Of a stretch of 47,120 bases of DNA, positions 33,329 to 45,900 are shown one piece after another. The stretch spans positions 1,745-48,864 of the forward strand of contig JAHLWZ010000612.1 of NCBI GenBank assembly GCA_020536535.1. The letters run 5' to 3'. Every line of letters begins with the position of its first letter. Within the stretch, counting starts at the first letter, position 1. The DNA is from Pelomyxa schiedti. Its lineage: Eukaryota > Evosea > Pelobiontida > Pelomyxidae. The notes under the pieces were generated by a model. The model was not told the origin of the DNA. It made no database searches and saw nothing but the letters and a program-made list of their open reading frames with translations. The position numbers and the translations under genes were made by a program.

Positions 33329-36300
33329 TTATAAATTGCCATGAATTACAGTAGTTTTTTGTTGTTGTGAGTGAATCCTTGATATAACTTTGGTGTGACA
33401 AGAAGGGCACAAGAACCTGTCCCTCAATCTGGTAAATGAAGACGTTTTATCTCCAAAAGGCACCTATATTTCCTGTTAACAGCAATCACCATAACCACAC
33501 TATCTCCTTCATTGAAATAATTTCGAATTTATGTAGAAGCTATCTTTTTCTAGTGTCATACCTGGCACAAGGAGCAACACAAGCAGACAGTGTGACAGTA
33601 TCTACCATCAATATTAACAGCAAAGGATCCCCCTGGTATTGTCTTCTGACATACAAAGCAATTTGTGTCCTGCAGTGGTCTGTTATTGTTGTTGTTACGG
33701 GAATAACACCCGGGGCAGTAGAACCGGCCCTGTGTCTGTGTTTGAGGGTTAGTCGTAAAGGGGAATTATGAAGGAGAAATGATACTATTCCAAAGCTAGA
33801 GGGTGTGTTGGAACCGCAAGTGTGACATACAATACAGTCACTGTGTACTTTCATGTTCCGGCCTGGAATCTGGGTGCCGGTTGGTTTGTTTTGTTTTGCT
33901 TTGCTTTAGTAATATATGTATATGGGGAAGAAGCTACATACAAGCTTGTGGGGGGTAGCGGGTGTGATTGCGGTGTTGCATGCCATGCAGAGGTCTTCTG
34001 GAAACGGAGGAGGTGGTATGAATGCGGATTCCGGAGTGAGAGAGGGGGGAACGGGGCTGGGGCAGGGAGGGGGACTGTCATTCCGCGTTCCTTGTTCTTC
34101 ATACGGCGTTGTATCTGTCTTTGGAAGTGGTGGAGGATTGAGTGACAGTGCCGTTTGGAGCATTTGGTCATATGACTGTAGTTCTCGTGGGGATTCTATC
34201 GGTGATGTGTACTCCATATCTGGTGAGAGCTCTGTTTCTGCGGGCAGAGGAAGGTCTGTCTCGGGAAGAGAGAGATCCGCATCTGGAAGAGACTCTGTGA
34301 ATGACTCGGGAGAGTTCTCCATGACGGTTAGAAGTTCCATCAAGTAAGATTGCATGCGTTCCTGCTGCTTGAGTGCTCTGTTTCTCGTTCTATTTTCCTT
34401 GAGTAGTTGGTGGTGAAGCCTTTGGCGTTCTTCCTGTTGCTTTCGGAGTTCGTGGAATTGTGCTACTGCTTCTTGCTTTAACTGTTCATCAGACAAATGG
34501 TTAAGAAGGCTTGATCTTCGCTTTCGTTGTTTTTGCAGTTCGTTTTGCTGTTGTTGGAGTTGCTGAATCACTTCAAGCTGGGCATCAATTGGAATAGTCT
34601 CCCCTGATGAAAAGTCTTTGTCATTAATTGGCGGTGATATGTGATCGAAGCCAGGGCTTCCTTCCTCACAGAGAACTGGTGGTTTGAATTCACCTTGCAG
34701 AACAGTGCTCTCGGGGGGCGGAACTTGTTCACTGGAAATTTTAGGTGGTCCTTCCGCTGGCGGGTTCTCTGATAATGCATCCACTACTTGGTCTGATGGG
34801 GGGCCAAGAAGTGAATGACAAGGGGCAGTAGGGCACGAGAGTTGTGGCTTACGACATCGGGTGTGAATGCATGGTGGGGCCACCGGGGAAATCTCCGAGG
34901 GAGAGGTGGGTGGGTCTAGGGGAGGACGTGGGCTCCTGGTTTGTGGGAATTGTGGCTTAAGTACTTGGAGGCATTCAGGGAGAGCCGGGCTGGATAAGCA
35001 AGGTCTCACGGGGCTCTGAGTCAGTATGATGATGGATAACTCCAGTAATACTGGTGGTGTGGGAGTTCCAAGAGGGGGCCTGGTGGAACTTGCAATTGCT
35101 CTTCTCGTTTGTCTGAGGCACTGAACTGCGGTAGGGGTCACTCTGGTTGATATAACTGAGAAGCTCCGTAGCCGTTGTAGGTCCATGGGCTTCTCAGGCT
35201 CAGTTTTTTTAGAGAGATGGTCCATTGGACCACATGGACAGGTTGCCTCACTAGTGCATCAGTTATTTGTATAAATATTGATTTGAGATTACCCAAGGAT
35301 GCAACTACAAACAGGTACTGGTGTATCCTTCTGTGTGAGCATAGGAGGACAGATAACACAAGGAGTCAGTGTGGGTTTTGGGGGTGGAGTCCTGGGAGGG
35401 GGTTCGGGGTGAATGCAGTTATTGTACAACACTATTTCGGATAGGCAGGGTCTTTGGGACCGAGAAATTTGCGGCATCATCTCCGGAATCAGTTGCACTG
35501 GAAGTGTGGGAGTACAAAGGGCCGGTCTCATCTGGAAAATTTCGGGTCGAATCTCTGTAAATAATGTTAAATTGAGAATTACAGGGATATTACTTAGGAG
35601 GAGTACTTTTGGGAGTGAGAAAGGGAGTAACACTGCCAGAGAGGTGTTCCTTACAAAACATAGACATCTCTGAGAGGCAAAACTTAATCTAAGCACGAAT
35701 GATTTGCTATTATTATTTATCCTTGGCAGTACTTGAATTGCATGATCAAATGGATAAGGAAGTGCTAATTGGGAACCAGAGGGACCACAGGCACTACAAA
35801 TAAAGCACTCATTATGCCAAAAAAATCTTTCCTCCAGTTTTTCCCCAATTCGTCTCACAATGTAGTTTTCATCTTCTATCAACTGATCACATGCCAGGCA
35901 CGAGGGAGTCAAATCTTGCAAAACCTAGTGTTGTTTGAATCTCATTTTTCGAAGACAGGGAGATACTCTTTTATTATTAGCTTGCAGAGCTGAAACTTTG
36001 TAGTTAAATCCCTGTGCCGGTATTAATTGTTTTTACTAATGACAACAGGAAAATTACATCGCAGGTAGAGCACCTCGGAAACTTCTGAGTGTAATCATCG
36101 GCGGGAAGAGGAGTGTCACAGTGAATACAAGAGATGCACCCAGCGTGCCTGTTTCATAGTGAGCTCACAAACTGCCACAATAGTTACCATAGAGAATCTT
36201 TTACAATGCAGGTTTTGCTACCGGCTGTGACTTCGGTGAGGCATTTTGGACATACCGGTACTATGGTAGTATCAGAGATCTCAGGCTCTGGCCATGTTAC

Positions 36301-37503
36301 TGATACAAAAAGAGGAGACGAAGACAGTACCAGTATCCACAATAAGTGGTTGCGTGGAAAGAAGGACCTTGAGTGTGGGGGTCACTAAAAACTGCTGAAA
36401 TGAATCTAGATCATAGATCAGAGCGTTGACAGAAGTTGAAAAAAAAGTACCAGACTGCATCATTTTTTTCATTTCTTCCTGTGCAGAATCGTATATATCC
36501 ACAGGAAAGTTATCTAAAAAAGATGATAAATGGAAATTTATTGTTAAGGTAGTGAAACTTGAGTTGACTTGGGAGGTGATTTCCATGAGAACGGTCCCCG
36601 GGATGTTGATTTGTTGAGGGGAATCTTCACATACGAAGTGTGTATAAATATCCATTACCATTTCTTTCCAAGAATCGGAGGTGCCTAACTTTTGTTACCA
36701 AGCCAAACTGCGGTGAACAGGAAAGTGCACACCACACCAAGCAGGAGACGTACTCAAGTCAGCATCTGGTGACTCACTGTTGAATAAATGGGCAGTAGAC
36801 TTGAGTAACTCTACTGCATCATAGAAGTCCATCACTTCACTGCATTTTTTTGTTTCAAGGTACAATGAATATGCCTCCTTGTAGACAGGGTTTCTAAGAA
36901 CCTGATTTTTTTTTTTACAAGGCAAATTAAGTGAAGGATAAATAAATCAGACACGCTCTCCCCAGAACGCAGACTTCAAAACATTTTAAAAAAAAGGAAA
37001 AAAAAAAAAAGCCTAGTAACCTGAGATAGAGTAACACTCTTAGGATTGGGATTTGAAATAGCAGCACTGTTTTGTTTAGCATCGCCCCGTGGTTCCATCA
37101 ATGGTTGCATAGTCAAAATAGTACAACACCCGTCCCCATTTTCTCCCCCATAATCCTCCCCCGTCCCACCCCCACTCCCACCACCACCACCACCCCCGCC
37201 CCCGCTACTATCAACAACACCAGCACGCCTGGGAGCCGGCGGCGGCGACGCAGACGCGTGCCACTGCGAGTGCGGCTGCGGCTGCGGCTGCGGTGCCGAG
37301 GACGCCGCGAGGGACAGCGGCGGCGGGGGCGGAGGAGGGGGCGGCGACGACGAGTACGACGGCGGCGGGGGCGTGCTGGCCTGCGAGGGTCCGAAGGGTG
37401 GCGTGGACTGCGGCGGAGTCGACTGAGACTGGAAGAGGGCCCCGACAACTACGGCTGGCGCCGCGGCCTTGAGCTTGTTGCGCAGTCCCTTCATCACTAC
37501 CAC
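33329..37503 (-). CDS. RGS domain plus four LIM domains, Pro-rich and coiled-coil linker
   Basis: A chain of more than ten exons with consistent phases. The N-terminus (37503 down to about 37020) is Pro/Gly/Ser-rich low complexity. Then an RGS domain: NPVYKEAYSLYLETKKCSEV, MDFYDAVELLKS, IYTHFVCEDSPQQINIP, DIYDSAQEEMKKMMQSDSF. LIM1: VCPKCLTEVTAG, WHAGCISCIHC, RCSTCD. LIM2: CLACDQLIEDE, FFWHNECFICSACG, MFCKEH. A long Pro-rich stretch leads into a Gln-rich coiled coil (LEVIQQLQQQQNELQKQRKR). LIM3: CMACNTAI, VHSDCIVCHTCG, RFYCPGC. LIM4: CFVCQKTIPGG, YCHTVCLCCSLC, RFLCPSCHTK. RGS domains accelerate GTP hydrolysis by G-alpha; LIM domains bind proteins, often actin-associated. A 31-nt intron joins RGS to LIM1 and is the weakest junction, so two adjacent genes are possible. 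Confidence 0.82.
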
Positions 37504-37985
37504 ACCTCCTCAGCTTCGGCTTAGGGGAATTCCAACGGCTGGTTTTCTGTGTTGCTTCCAGAATGAATGGCATTGAACCGTGGATCGGGGCACCGAGTGA
37601 GCAAGAAGATGACGATGAACCACCACTCCATTAATGGACTAGGCTGCAAGATGAGTGTTCAATGGGTTTTTTAGCTGAGAGTGATGTGTTCGTCTCAAAT
37701 GCTCTTTCAAGGATGCCTTTTCGTTCGGTCCGGTCTTTTCCCAAATGTGACAAGTCCTGACATCAGTGGTTGTTTCGTGCATCGCAATTGGAACCCGCCT
37801 AATGCCAGATCCACTTCCCAATCAGAGAAGCCCTTCACATTCACCTAAGACGGGCGCCACAAAGGCAACAAACAGACCAACACGAACAACGGTTGACACT
37901 TCTCGGCCACCAATCACGCAATCCAAAGGGGACCAGGGGGCACAAAGGACACACTGGGGAGACACCAAAACACGCGCAATTCATT
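37504..37985. other. Intergenic, possible promoter region between divergent genes
   Basis: Between the RGS-LIM start (-) and the first Cache-PDE start (+). A 60-codon minus frame at 37639-37821 has a LKEHLRRTHHS motif resembling the helix half of a C2H2 zinc finger, but without the cysteine pair; I do not call it a gene. Confidence 0.4.
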
Positions 37986-40900
37986 ATGGGAGCCAAGTGG
38001 CGGCGGGGAACCGGGGGGAAATGCTGTCTTTTTTGTGAATTGTTGTTCAAGTTTGCCCTGTGTGCGTTTTTGGCAGTGACGGGTCAGTTATTTCCCTTTT
38101 TTCCTTTTTCTTTGCTTTTGTTTTCCTTTTTTTTTTTCCCCTGCTTGCTTATTGTTGATATAGGTGTGAATGGTGGGAAATGGGCAGTGTGCACACTTGA
38201 GGGTCTTATTTCCTTGACAAAGAATGCTGTTATGGAGATACAACCGCCTTACATTGAATTGCAACATGTGCACCCTCCTTTATTCTCACTACTATTTATA
38301 AGTTTGGTGATTGTTTTTGACTGTGTTCCACTATCAGCAAATCGAATCTGTTGCAGCTGCACTTTCATTTCTTGAGGAGCATGCAAATTCTGAGGAAAGA
38401 TTGCTCTGGAAGAGCTGGTTAGCAGATAAAATGACTATTGTAACAGATGGAGGCATGCCTCCTCGAATTGCATATGCACTCTAACTTTTTCCCCAACAGA
38501 TGTTGCTGGGTGTGCAGTTGATTATGACCCCAACAGATACGTTGAGGTTTCTTTTGTGAACCCTTTCGTTTGTAGTTTAAAAAAAACCTAGTCAGGGATC
38601 AGGAGCTCTGCCCTTGTACCACAGCCAGTCAATCGCTCAGAGCCTTGCCCCTGCAATCCCTTTTGGTTGCAGTGGCTCAACTCAAACTATCCTGGTAACA
38701 ACATCTCCCTCTGCTTTTTCTTATTTGTAACAGACCCGAACACTGGAATGCCATGTGACACTTACTGCACAGTGAGCAAGCACTTGGCCCTGTCCAGACA
38801 TATAGCTGCTGTAGCAACAGCAAACACTGAAGAGCTTAAGTACATGCCCAGGATGTGGGGCTCCAGTACCAATTTCTCAGTTTCGTATGAGTCCACACTA
38901 AGTGAAAATGCAGTCACCATGTAACAGATCTGTCCCTTCACCTTGGTCAGTCTGGGTCGTGCTCTACAACACTACTTCTATGCATGTGACGCACAACCCT
39001 GACTTCAAACCCCCCTACATGCACTTGGTGGAACCACAAAATGACCCAGGAAAGACTTCAAAATGGTCTGACCCATTTTACCCTCTTTATGGTTTGTGAC
39101 CCTCCTTTTTTTTCACCCCTTTGTTACCATCCACTCAGATATGCAAATACAAGTGCTGACACCATTGTACCTCAGTAGTGGTAAGTTTGCATTCGTATTA
39201 ATGTCGACAATTTCAATGGCGGACACAAGTAAATACATCATGGATAACATCATTTCCACTCCTAATGGTATGCGGGTAATACTTTCTGTGTTATCTAAAA
39301 TTACTAGGATTCAATTTATTGCTGTCGAGCACAGGTTGTATTTTGTCAGCAAGCGGCCTGGGTTATACAACTTTATTTGGGTCATCACTCAATCTTACCG
39401 TTAAAAGCCAAGTCTGCCTCTCGAAAGCCACGGATTGGGATTTCACTGAGGTTGCTTAACTGTCTTTCAACGACTCTAACCACAACAGTTTTTGCTAGGC
39501 TTGGGAACCAGTGGCACAGACACAATCATCCACGGCAATGAGACATGGGTGTTCTCTCGTTACCCCCTTGATTTACTTCCTTGGACCGTTGTTATTGCCG
39601 TTCCTGCTAGTGACATCACATCAAGTGGGTTTTTTTTTGAGGTTTTCCATTTTGTTAATTGTCTTTTTTGAAAGGTGGGGAGTTCTCTGTCTCCCCAGAA
39701 GGACTTGTTGCAGAAGTACTTCCAACAGACCTCCATGCATCTTTTATTTTGCATGTCAACAATACCGGCGTTGTACCACTGATGTTAGAAGCCGTCAACA
39801 TCTCTTCTTTCCTCTTGTGTGAGTATCGAAATCCCTGTTGAACAGAGTCTAATCGATACCACAGACAACCTTACCGGGGTTCTTTACCTAAATGGATCAG
39901 AATCGGCAACGATACTGGTTCAATACATCGGTGATGAGCTACCGTTTTCAGGACGAGTCCAGCTCTACGTCCGAGATGCTGTCACTGAGTTGGGTCTCTG
40001 TTTCAATACGGAAATTTCCGTGCCAGTCACCATTTCAAGTGTGTTGAATAACAATGATGTTCAAGATTCCTGTATCTCACTCAATATCAACCAAGAGTCA
40101 CAAATTGCCTTCAAAATTGGAATCAGCATTGGAGCTGTGATTGCTTGCACTCTTACTGTTGCTGTTGTAGTTCTGTTACTTGTAATTCGGCATTTCAAAA
40201 GAAAGGTTCAATTCTCTCCTATATCATTTAACTCAAAGGCTCAATAGATTTCGATCTTGTCACAACCACTGTCAACACACTTGATGAAGACACCGGCTGA
40301 AGCGGCAATCAAGAAGCTAAAAGGAATGCAGAAAAAGAGAAGTTGTTCCCTTCTCCCTTTCTTCAAAGAAATAAATGCACCACACTTTTTCCCTGAGTCG
40401 CATAGAACCTATTTTTGGCAAAATCCCGAACTCACCTCAAAAATAAATCAGAGCTGACGAGAGAGGATTCTCTAGTTTTGGACAAAATCATCCAGTTAAT
40501 TGCCTGCAACGGCTTGCACAGAGTTGATTTCACGGCGCAGAAGAAAGCTAGACTCAATGAATGTGAGTTTTATTTTCCTAGCATAGCCTCTGCTGAGATT
40601 TTACAGGCTTGGATGATGAAGTTGATAAATACCTCTTAGAACATATTTCACCTTATTCAAATGAAAGCAAGGCGTCGGATGACCAACACTCAGCTGTAAT
40701 TGTGGAGTACTTTCCCAAAAACCAACTTCTTCAAATAATTCGTCTGACAGACAATGGAACAACATGCCACTTCCAATGAGCAATCTGGACGACTGGAACT
40801 TTTGTGTGTTCAAATACACTCCTGGTAATTTCCAACACTGTTACATTGTACTCACTGAAATCCCTAGATAAGGTTCTACAGGAAGTTGCACTTCCGATTT

Positions 40901-42647
40901 TCAAGACCCATGGGCTGCTGGAGAGGTTCCGTATCAACCAAGATTTATTTACAAATTGGTTGGTGGGTATCGCTAAGGGGTTTGTTTTCTTCAAAAATAA
41001 ATATCCTGTTGAATCCTCAATAGATACCTGAGTAATCCATACCATAACGTAATACATGCTGCAGATGTTCTTCAAGCAGTTCATGTTCTGTTATTGAACT
41101 TTGCACCCTCGGTTTATGATAAAATTCCAGCCCTCTCTTTATTGGCACTCTTCTTTGCAGTATCCCTCTCTGAGTTTATTCATTACCTAATGCATTTCTT
41201 TATTTTTGCTCTAGGCAGTTATTCACGATTTTGGGCATCCTGGTGTGACGTACGTATACAATTCCATTATTATTGACTGACAAACCACAGGAACAACTTT
41301 CTTTACCGGATACTTGATCCACTTGCATTGACATATAACGGGATATCGGTGTGGATCATTTCCTATGTTGCAATAGCGCTCATTTCGTTACCAAACCAGA
41401 TTCTAGAAAACATGCACCTGAAGGAAGCCTTCGAATTTACACTTCACAATTGCAATTGGTTGTCATTCATGACTCAGGTTTCCTTTTTATGTGACTTTGA
41501 TATTGTTATCTAAGTTACTTTCAACTGCAGCAAGAATTTTTGGAATTCCACCAAATGGTTACAAACATAGTGTTGGCCACAGAGTACCTTATTCTCAAAT
41601 CGTTTTCTTACTAATTTTTGTGTAGTATGTCCAAGCATGTGGAAGTATTAAGTCAATTCAAGTCCAAGTTGACAGTGGATGGATTTGACCTCTCAAAAAC
41701 AGTTTGTACAATTTTTTCCACGCTCTCCACTTACTTCCTTGCTAGGGAGATGTAACATTGATATTTCAAATGATACTGAAGATGTCAGACATCAACAACC
41801 AGACGCGGCCATGGGAAACAGCAAGAACCTGGACCGATCTCATCATGGAGGTGTGCGCGTGCGTGTGCGCGTGTTTGTGCAATCAAACAAAAAACTGAGC
41901 AATCTGCACTCACCTCCAACAATCCCGCAAACACACTATCACTCGCACTCGCACCCCACGAACCTCGCACTTCACTCAATCGGCTACAATGGGAATTCAC
42001 GTCCACTGAACCACCCACTCGACAACGAAACAAACAATGCAAAGTTGAATTGGCAATCATTCACGCACATATACATTATTTGTACAAACACTGAATTGCA
42101 ATAGTTCGTCGCATACATACATATTATTATTTACACAAACATGCAGGAATTCTACCGGCAAGGAGACCAAGAGGCAGAGAAGTCACTTCCCAAGTCACCG
42201 TTCATGGATCGTGGCTCGACCAGGGTCCCCACCTGTCAGAGTGCCTTCATCAAGTTCTTTGTCTCCCCTGTCCTAGACGCCGTCTCCAAGTACATTGACA
42301 GCCAGTTCAAGTCCGAACAACCAACACACAAGAAGCCCACAATAACCCCCAATGGCAGCTCCCTCCTCCAAGTAGTAGTGGACCATGGCCACACCGCCGG
42401 GGGGCCATCATCCCCATCATCATCATTTGCCCACCAGCACACATCACACCTACCACACACCACATCATACAAGAAGCACAAACTGTGCACACTGCACGAG
42501 AACCTGGCATTCAACCAGAGCCAGTGGGCTCAAATGTCAACCGCAGCTTCCAAGCCCTCAACACCAGTAAACAACAACAAAAGGGACAGCCGGGCATCAT
42601 CCAAGCCATCCACACCAATGTCCCACACCAACAACAACCAAACCTGA
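37986..42647 (+). CDS. Receptor-type cyclic nucleotide phosphodiesterase 1: signal peptide, Cache-like ectodomain, one TM, PDEase_I
   Basis: Many small exons, aligned throughout to the tandem copy at 42973. Signal peptide ending near CAFLAVTG. Ectodomain with a Cys-containing N-terminal part (EPCPCNPFWLQWLNSNYPD), then Cache-like motifs: PDFKPPYMHLVEPQ, SDPFYPLYG, MQIQVLTPLYLSSG, ETWVFSRYPLDLLPWTVVIA. A membrane-proximal beta-rich domain, then a TM (GAVIACTLTVAVVVLLLVI) and a basic stop (RHFKRK). The catalytic domain has YHNVIHAADV, IHDFGHPGVTNNF, LATDMSKH, KMSDINNQ and the Gln in TCQSAFIKF: all metal ligands and the purine-binding Gln are present. It hydrolyses cAMP and/or cGMP in the cytosol, probably under ligand control. 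The tail is low-complexity Ser/Thr/Asn-rich. Intron 38453-38499 has a GC donor. Confidence 0.93.
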
Positions 42648-42972
42648 AACCTGCAAGCCAAACCACAGTGGTGTGCCTAAAGCAAACCTCCTCCACTCCC
42701 AGATAGCAGCACACACAACCAGTCACCAATTACAAACACACATACATGCATGGCTCACTACCACACTTACACAGGTAGCGAGTCCGTGACTCCATCATCA
42801 CAATAACAAGAAAAAACATTGTTTGTTTAGTGTTCAACCCAATTGTTGTTAGGAGAATTGTTTGATGTGACTTACGTGAACAATCACTAGTGAACGTGGG
42901 AGAAAAGGAGCTCGTACATGCGAAACAGCAACATTTTAGAAGTGAAGGTTCTAATAATCAGTGCCATCAGCA
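42648..42972. other. Intergenic between the tandem PDE genes
   Basis: 325 bp that must contain the 3' end of copy 1 and the promoter of copy 2. No motif stands out. Confidence 0.4.
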
Positions 42973-45900
42973 ATGAAATGGGGCGTGACGGTGTGGGTGA
43001 TTATGGGAGTGGTCATTGCACCAGCATGTGAGTTTGGCAACAACCAACACCACCAACATTTTTTTGCTGACCCTTCTGTTCATTTTGATATCTGTCTGTT
43101 ATAGTAATAGGAGTGAGTGGGGAATGGGCAGTGTGCACACTTGAGGGTCTTATTTCCTTGACAAAGAATGCTGTTATGGAAATACAACCGCCTTACTTGG
43201 AAATGCAACACGTGCGCCTAGAACAGAGTTTACTTTCACTCCTTTTTTTTTCTTTTTTTTCCTATCACTCTGAAGCTAAAACTCTTATTGACGGTCCTAC
43301 AGCAAATTGAGACCATCGCGGCTGCTCTTTCGTTTCTTGAGGCTCAAGCTAGTGATGATGAAAAGTTGTTGTGGAAAAGCTGGGTGGCTGAGAGAATGAC
43401 CATTGTCACAGAAGGCGGTTCGTTCTCTCCTTCTTGTCTTCTGTTTGTTTGTTTCCCTTCGCTACATACCAACACATACCTTCCAGAGGTAGCTGGATGT
43501 GCTGTCGATTACCACTCGGACAGAGTAGTGGAGGTTTCCTCTGGATAGTCCGGTTCATTTTCATTAACCAACAAACAGTCAGGAATCAGGAGCTCTGCAC
43601 TTGCACCAAAACCAGTCAATCGATCAGAGCCTTGTCCCTGCAATCCTTTTTGGTTGCAGTGGCTCAACTCGAATTATCCTGGTGCTCAGTTTCTGAGACA
43701 ATCCCCTCTCACATTCTGTTAATATTTATAATAGACCCAAACACTGGAATGCCTTGTGACATATATTGTACGGTGAGCAAGCATCTTGCATTGTCCCGAC
43801 ATCTAGCAGCGGTCGCTGATGCCAACTCCGTGGAACTTAAAAACGCTCCAAGAATGTTTGGAACTACCTCTAATTATTCACTCTCGTATGACTTTCCAAA
43901 CTGAATTAGAATTACTTCTGACCCAATTAATTGCAGATCAGTGCCTGTCCCCTGGGCAAGCTGGATTAGGCTTTACCATACCACAGCAATGACAGTAGCA
44001 CACGATTCGGACTTCGACCCCCCATACAGGCATTTAGTGGACCCACAAAATGACCCTAAAAAAGAGGCCAAGTGGTCTGAACCTTATTGGCCTCTTTATG
44101 GCATGCATTCAGAACACTGTGTCTCTCTTAACAACTATACAGATATGCAAATACAAGCACTGGTTCCATTATATCTGAGCGACGGGGATTACATGGGCGC
44201 AGTGATGTCTACAATTTCAATGGCCAAGACAAGCAAATATATTATGGAAAAGATCATTTCGACTCCTCATGGTTTGGAGATTGGTTCCCATTGTCTTTGC
44301 AATGACCACTCAAGGATTCAATTTACTATTGTCGAGTGCTGGATGCATTTTATCAGCAAGCGATAGGGGTTGGACCAATCTTCTCGGCCATTCATTCAAC
44401 AGTACAATCAAAAGTGAAGTTTGCATTGCAAATGCCACAAATTGGGACCTTGACGAGGTTATTGCTTGTAAGTGTTGTAAAGGCTAATCTACTCTTTCTG
44501 TTTTCTACCAACAGCTTTTGTCCAATTTGGGAACCAGTGGCACAAACACAATTATTCACAACAATGAGACATGGGTGTTCTCTCGTTACCCCCTTGACAT
44601 GCTTCCCTGGACCGTTGTTATTGCCGTTCCTGCCAGTGATATCACGTCAAGTCCGTTTATCGATACGTCCATTTTCTGCTCACTCTTGTTCAGGTGGTGT
44701 ATTCTCGGTCATCCCTGATGGTCTGTTTGCAGAAGTTCTGCCAGCAGATCTCCCTATAACATTTTTGTTACATGTCAAGAATACTGGTGTTATTCCTGTG
44801 CTGTTTGAAGCTGAAAACATTTCCTCTTCCCTCTCCTGTGAGATTCTGCTTAACTTCACATCAAACTGCTTACAAATAATTCCTAGATAATATCACAGGC
44901 ACTTTTGCTCTCAATGGATCAGAATCGGCAACGATACTGGTCCAATACATTGGCGAACAGCTTCCATTTTCAGGAAGAGTTCAACTTTACGTCCGAGATG
45001 CTGTCACTGAGTTGGGACTTTGCTTCAAAACAGAAATATCAGTGCCAGTAACTATTTCTAGTACGTGATGGTAACCAGTGTGCCGCTTGACAAACTTTTC
45101 ATAGAATCACAAATTGCCTTGAAAATTGGGATCACCGTTGGTGCCGGTTTGGGTTTCACGCTCATTGTTGCAATTGTGGTTTTATTAGCTGTTATAAGGC
45201 ACTTCAAAAGGAAGGTATGCTGGCCTCTTGGCTCAAATTTAGTACCCAATAACAAATAGATTTCGATCTTGTCACAACCACTGTCAACACACTTGATGAA
45301 GACACCAGCTGAAGCGGCAATCAAGAAGCTAAAAAGAATGCAGAAAAAGAGAAGTTGGTCCATTTCCTTCCCTTTTTTAATTTCCACTGCTCCTCGTTTG
45401 GGGTAATTTTCTCACTTACCAAAAAAATATCTCAGAGCTGACGAGAGAGGATTCTTTAGTTTTGGACAAAATCATCCAGTTGATTGCTTGTAACGGGTTG
45501 CACAGAGTTGATTTCACGGCTCAGAAGAAAGCTGGCCTCACCGAAAGTATGTTAATCTATTCAGCGTTTAGTCATCTTCCACCACTATCAAGGTTTGGAT
45601 GCGGAAGTCGACAAATATTTATTGGAACACATTGCGCCTTATTCAACTGAAACAAATTCAGGTGAATCATCTGCTATAGTAGAGTAGTTCTCATTTAAAT
45701 TGCTCAACCCCTCACACCTTTCAAGGGAATTGAACAATATGCCGCTTCCAATGAGTACTCTGGATGACTGGAACTTTTGTGTTTTTAAGTACACTCCTGG
45801 TATGCCTTATCCATGTCCGACACTTTGTTTACTCCTATTTTTTCCTCAGATAAAGTGCTACAGGAAGTAGCATTTCCAATATTCCAGACTCATGGGTTAC

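Noticed and set aside
37639-37821. C2H2 zinc-finger gene on the minus strand
   Set aside because: Only the HLRRTHH half is present, the cysteine pair is missing, and there is no second finger or splice partner.
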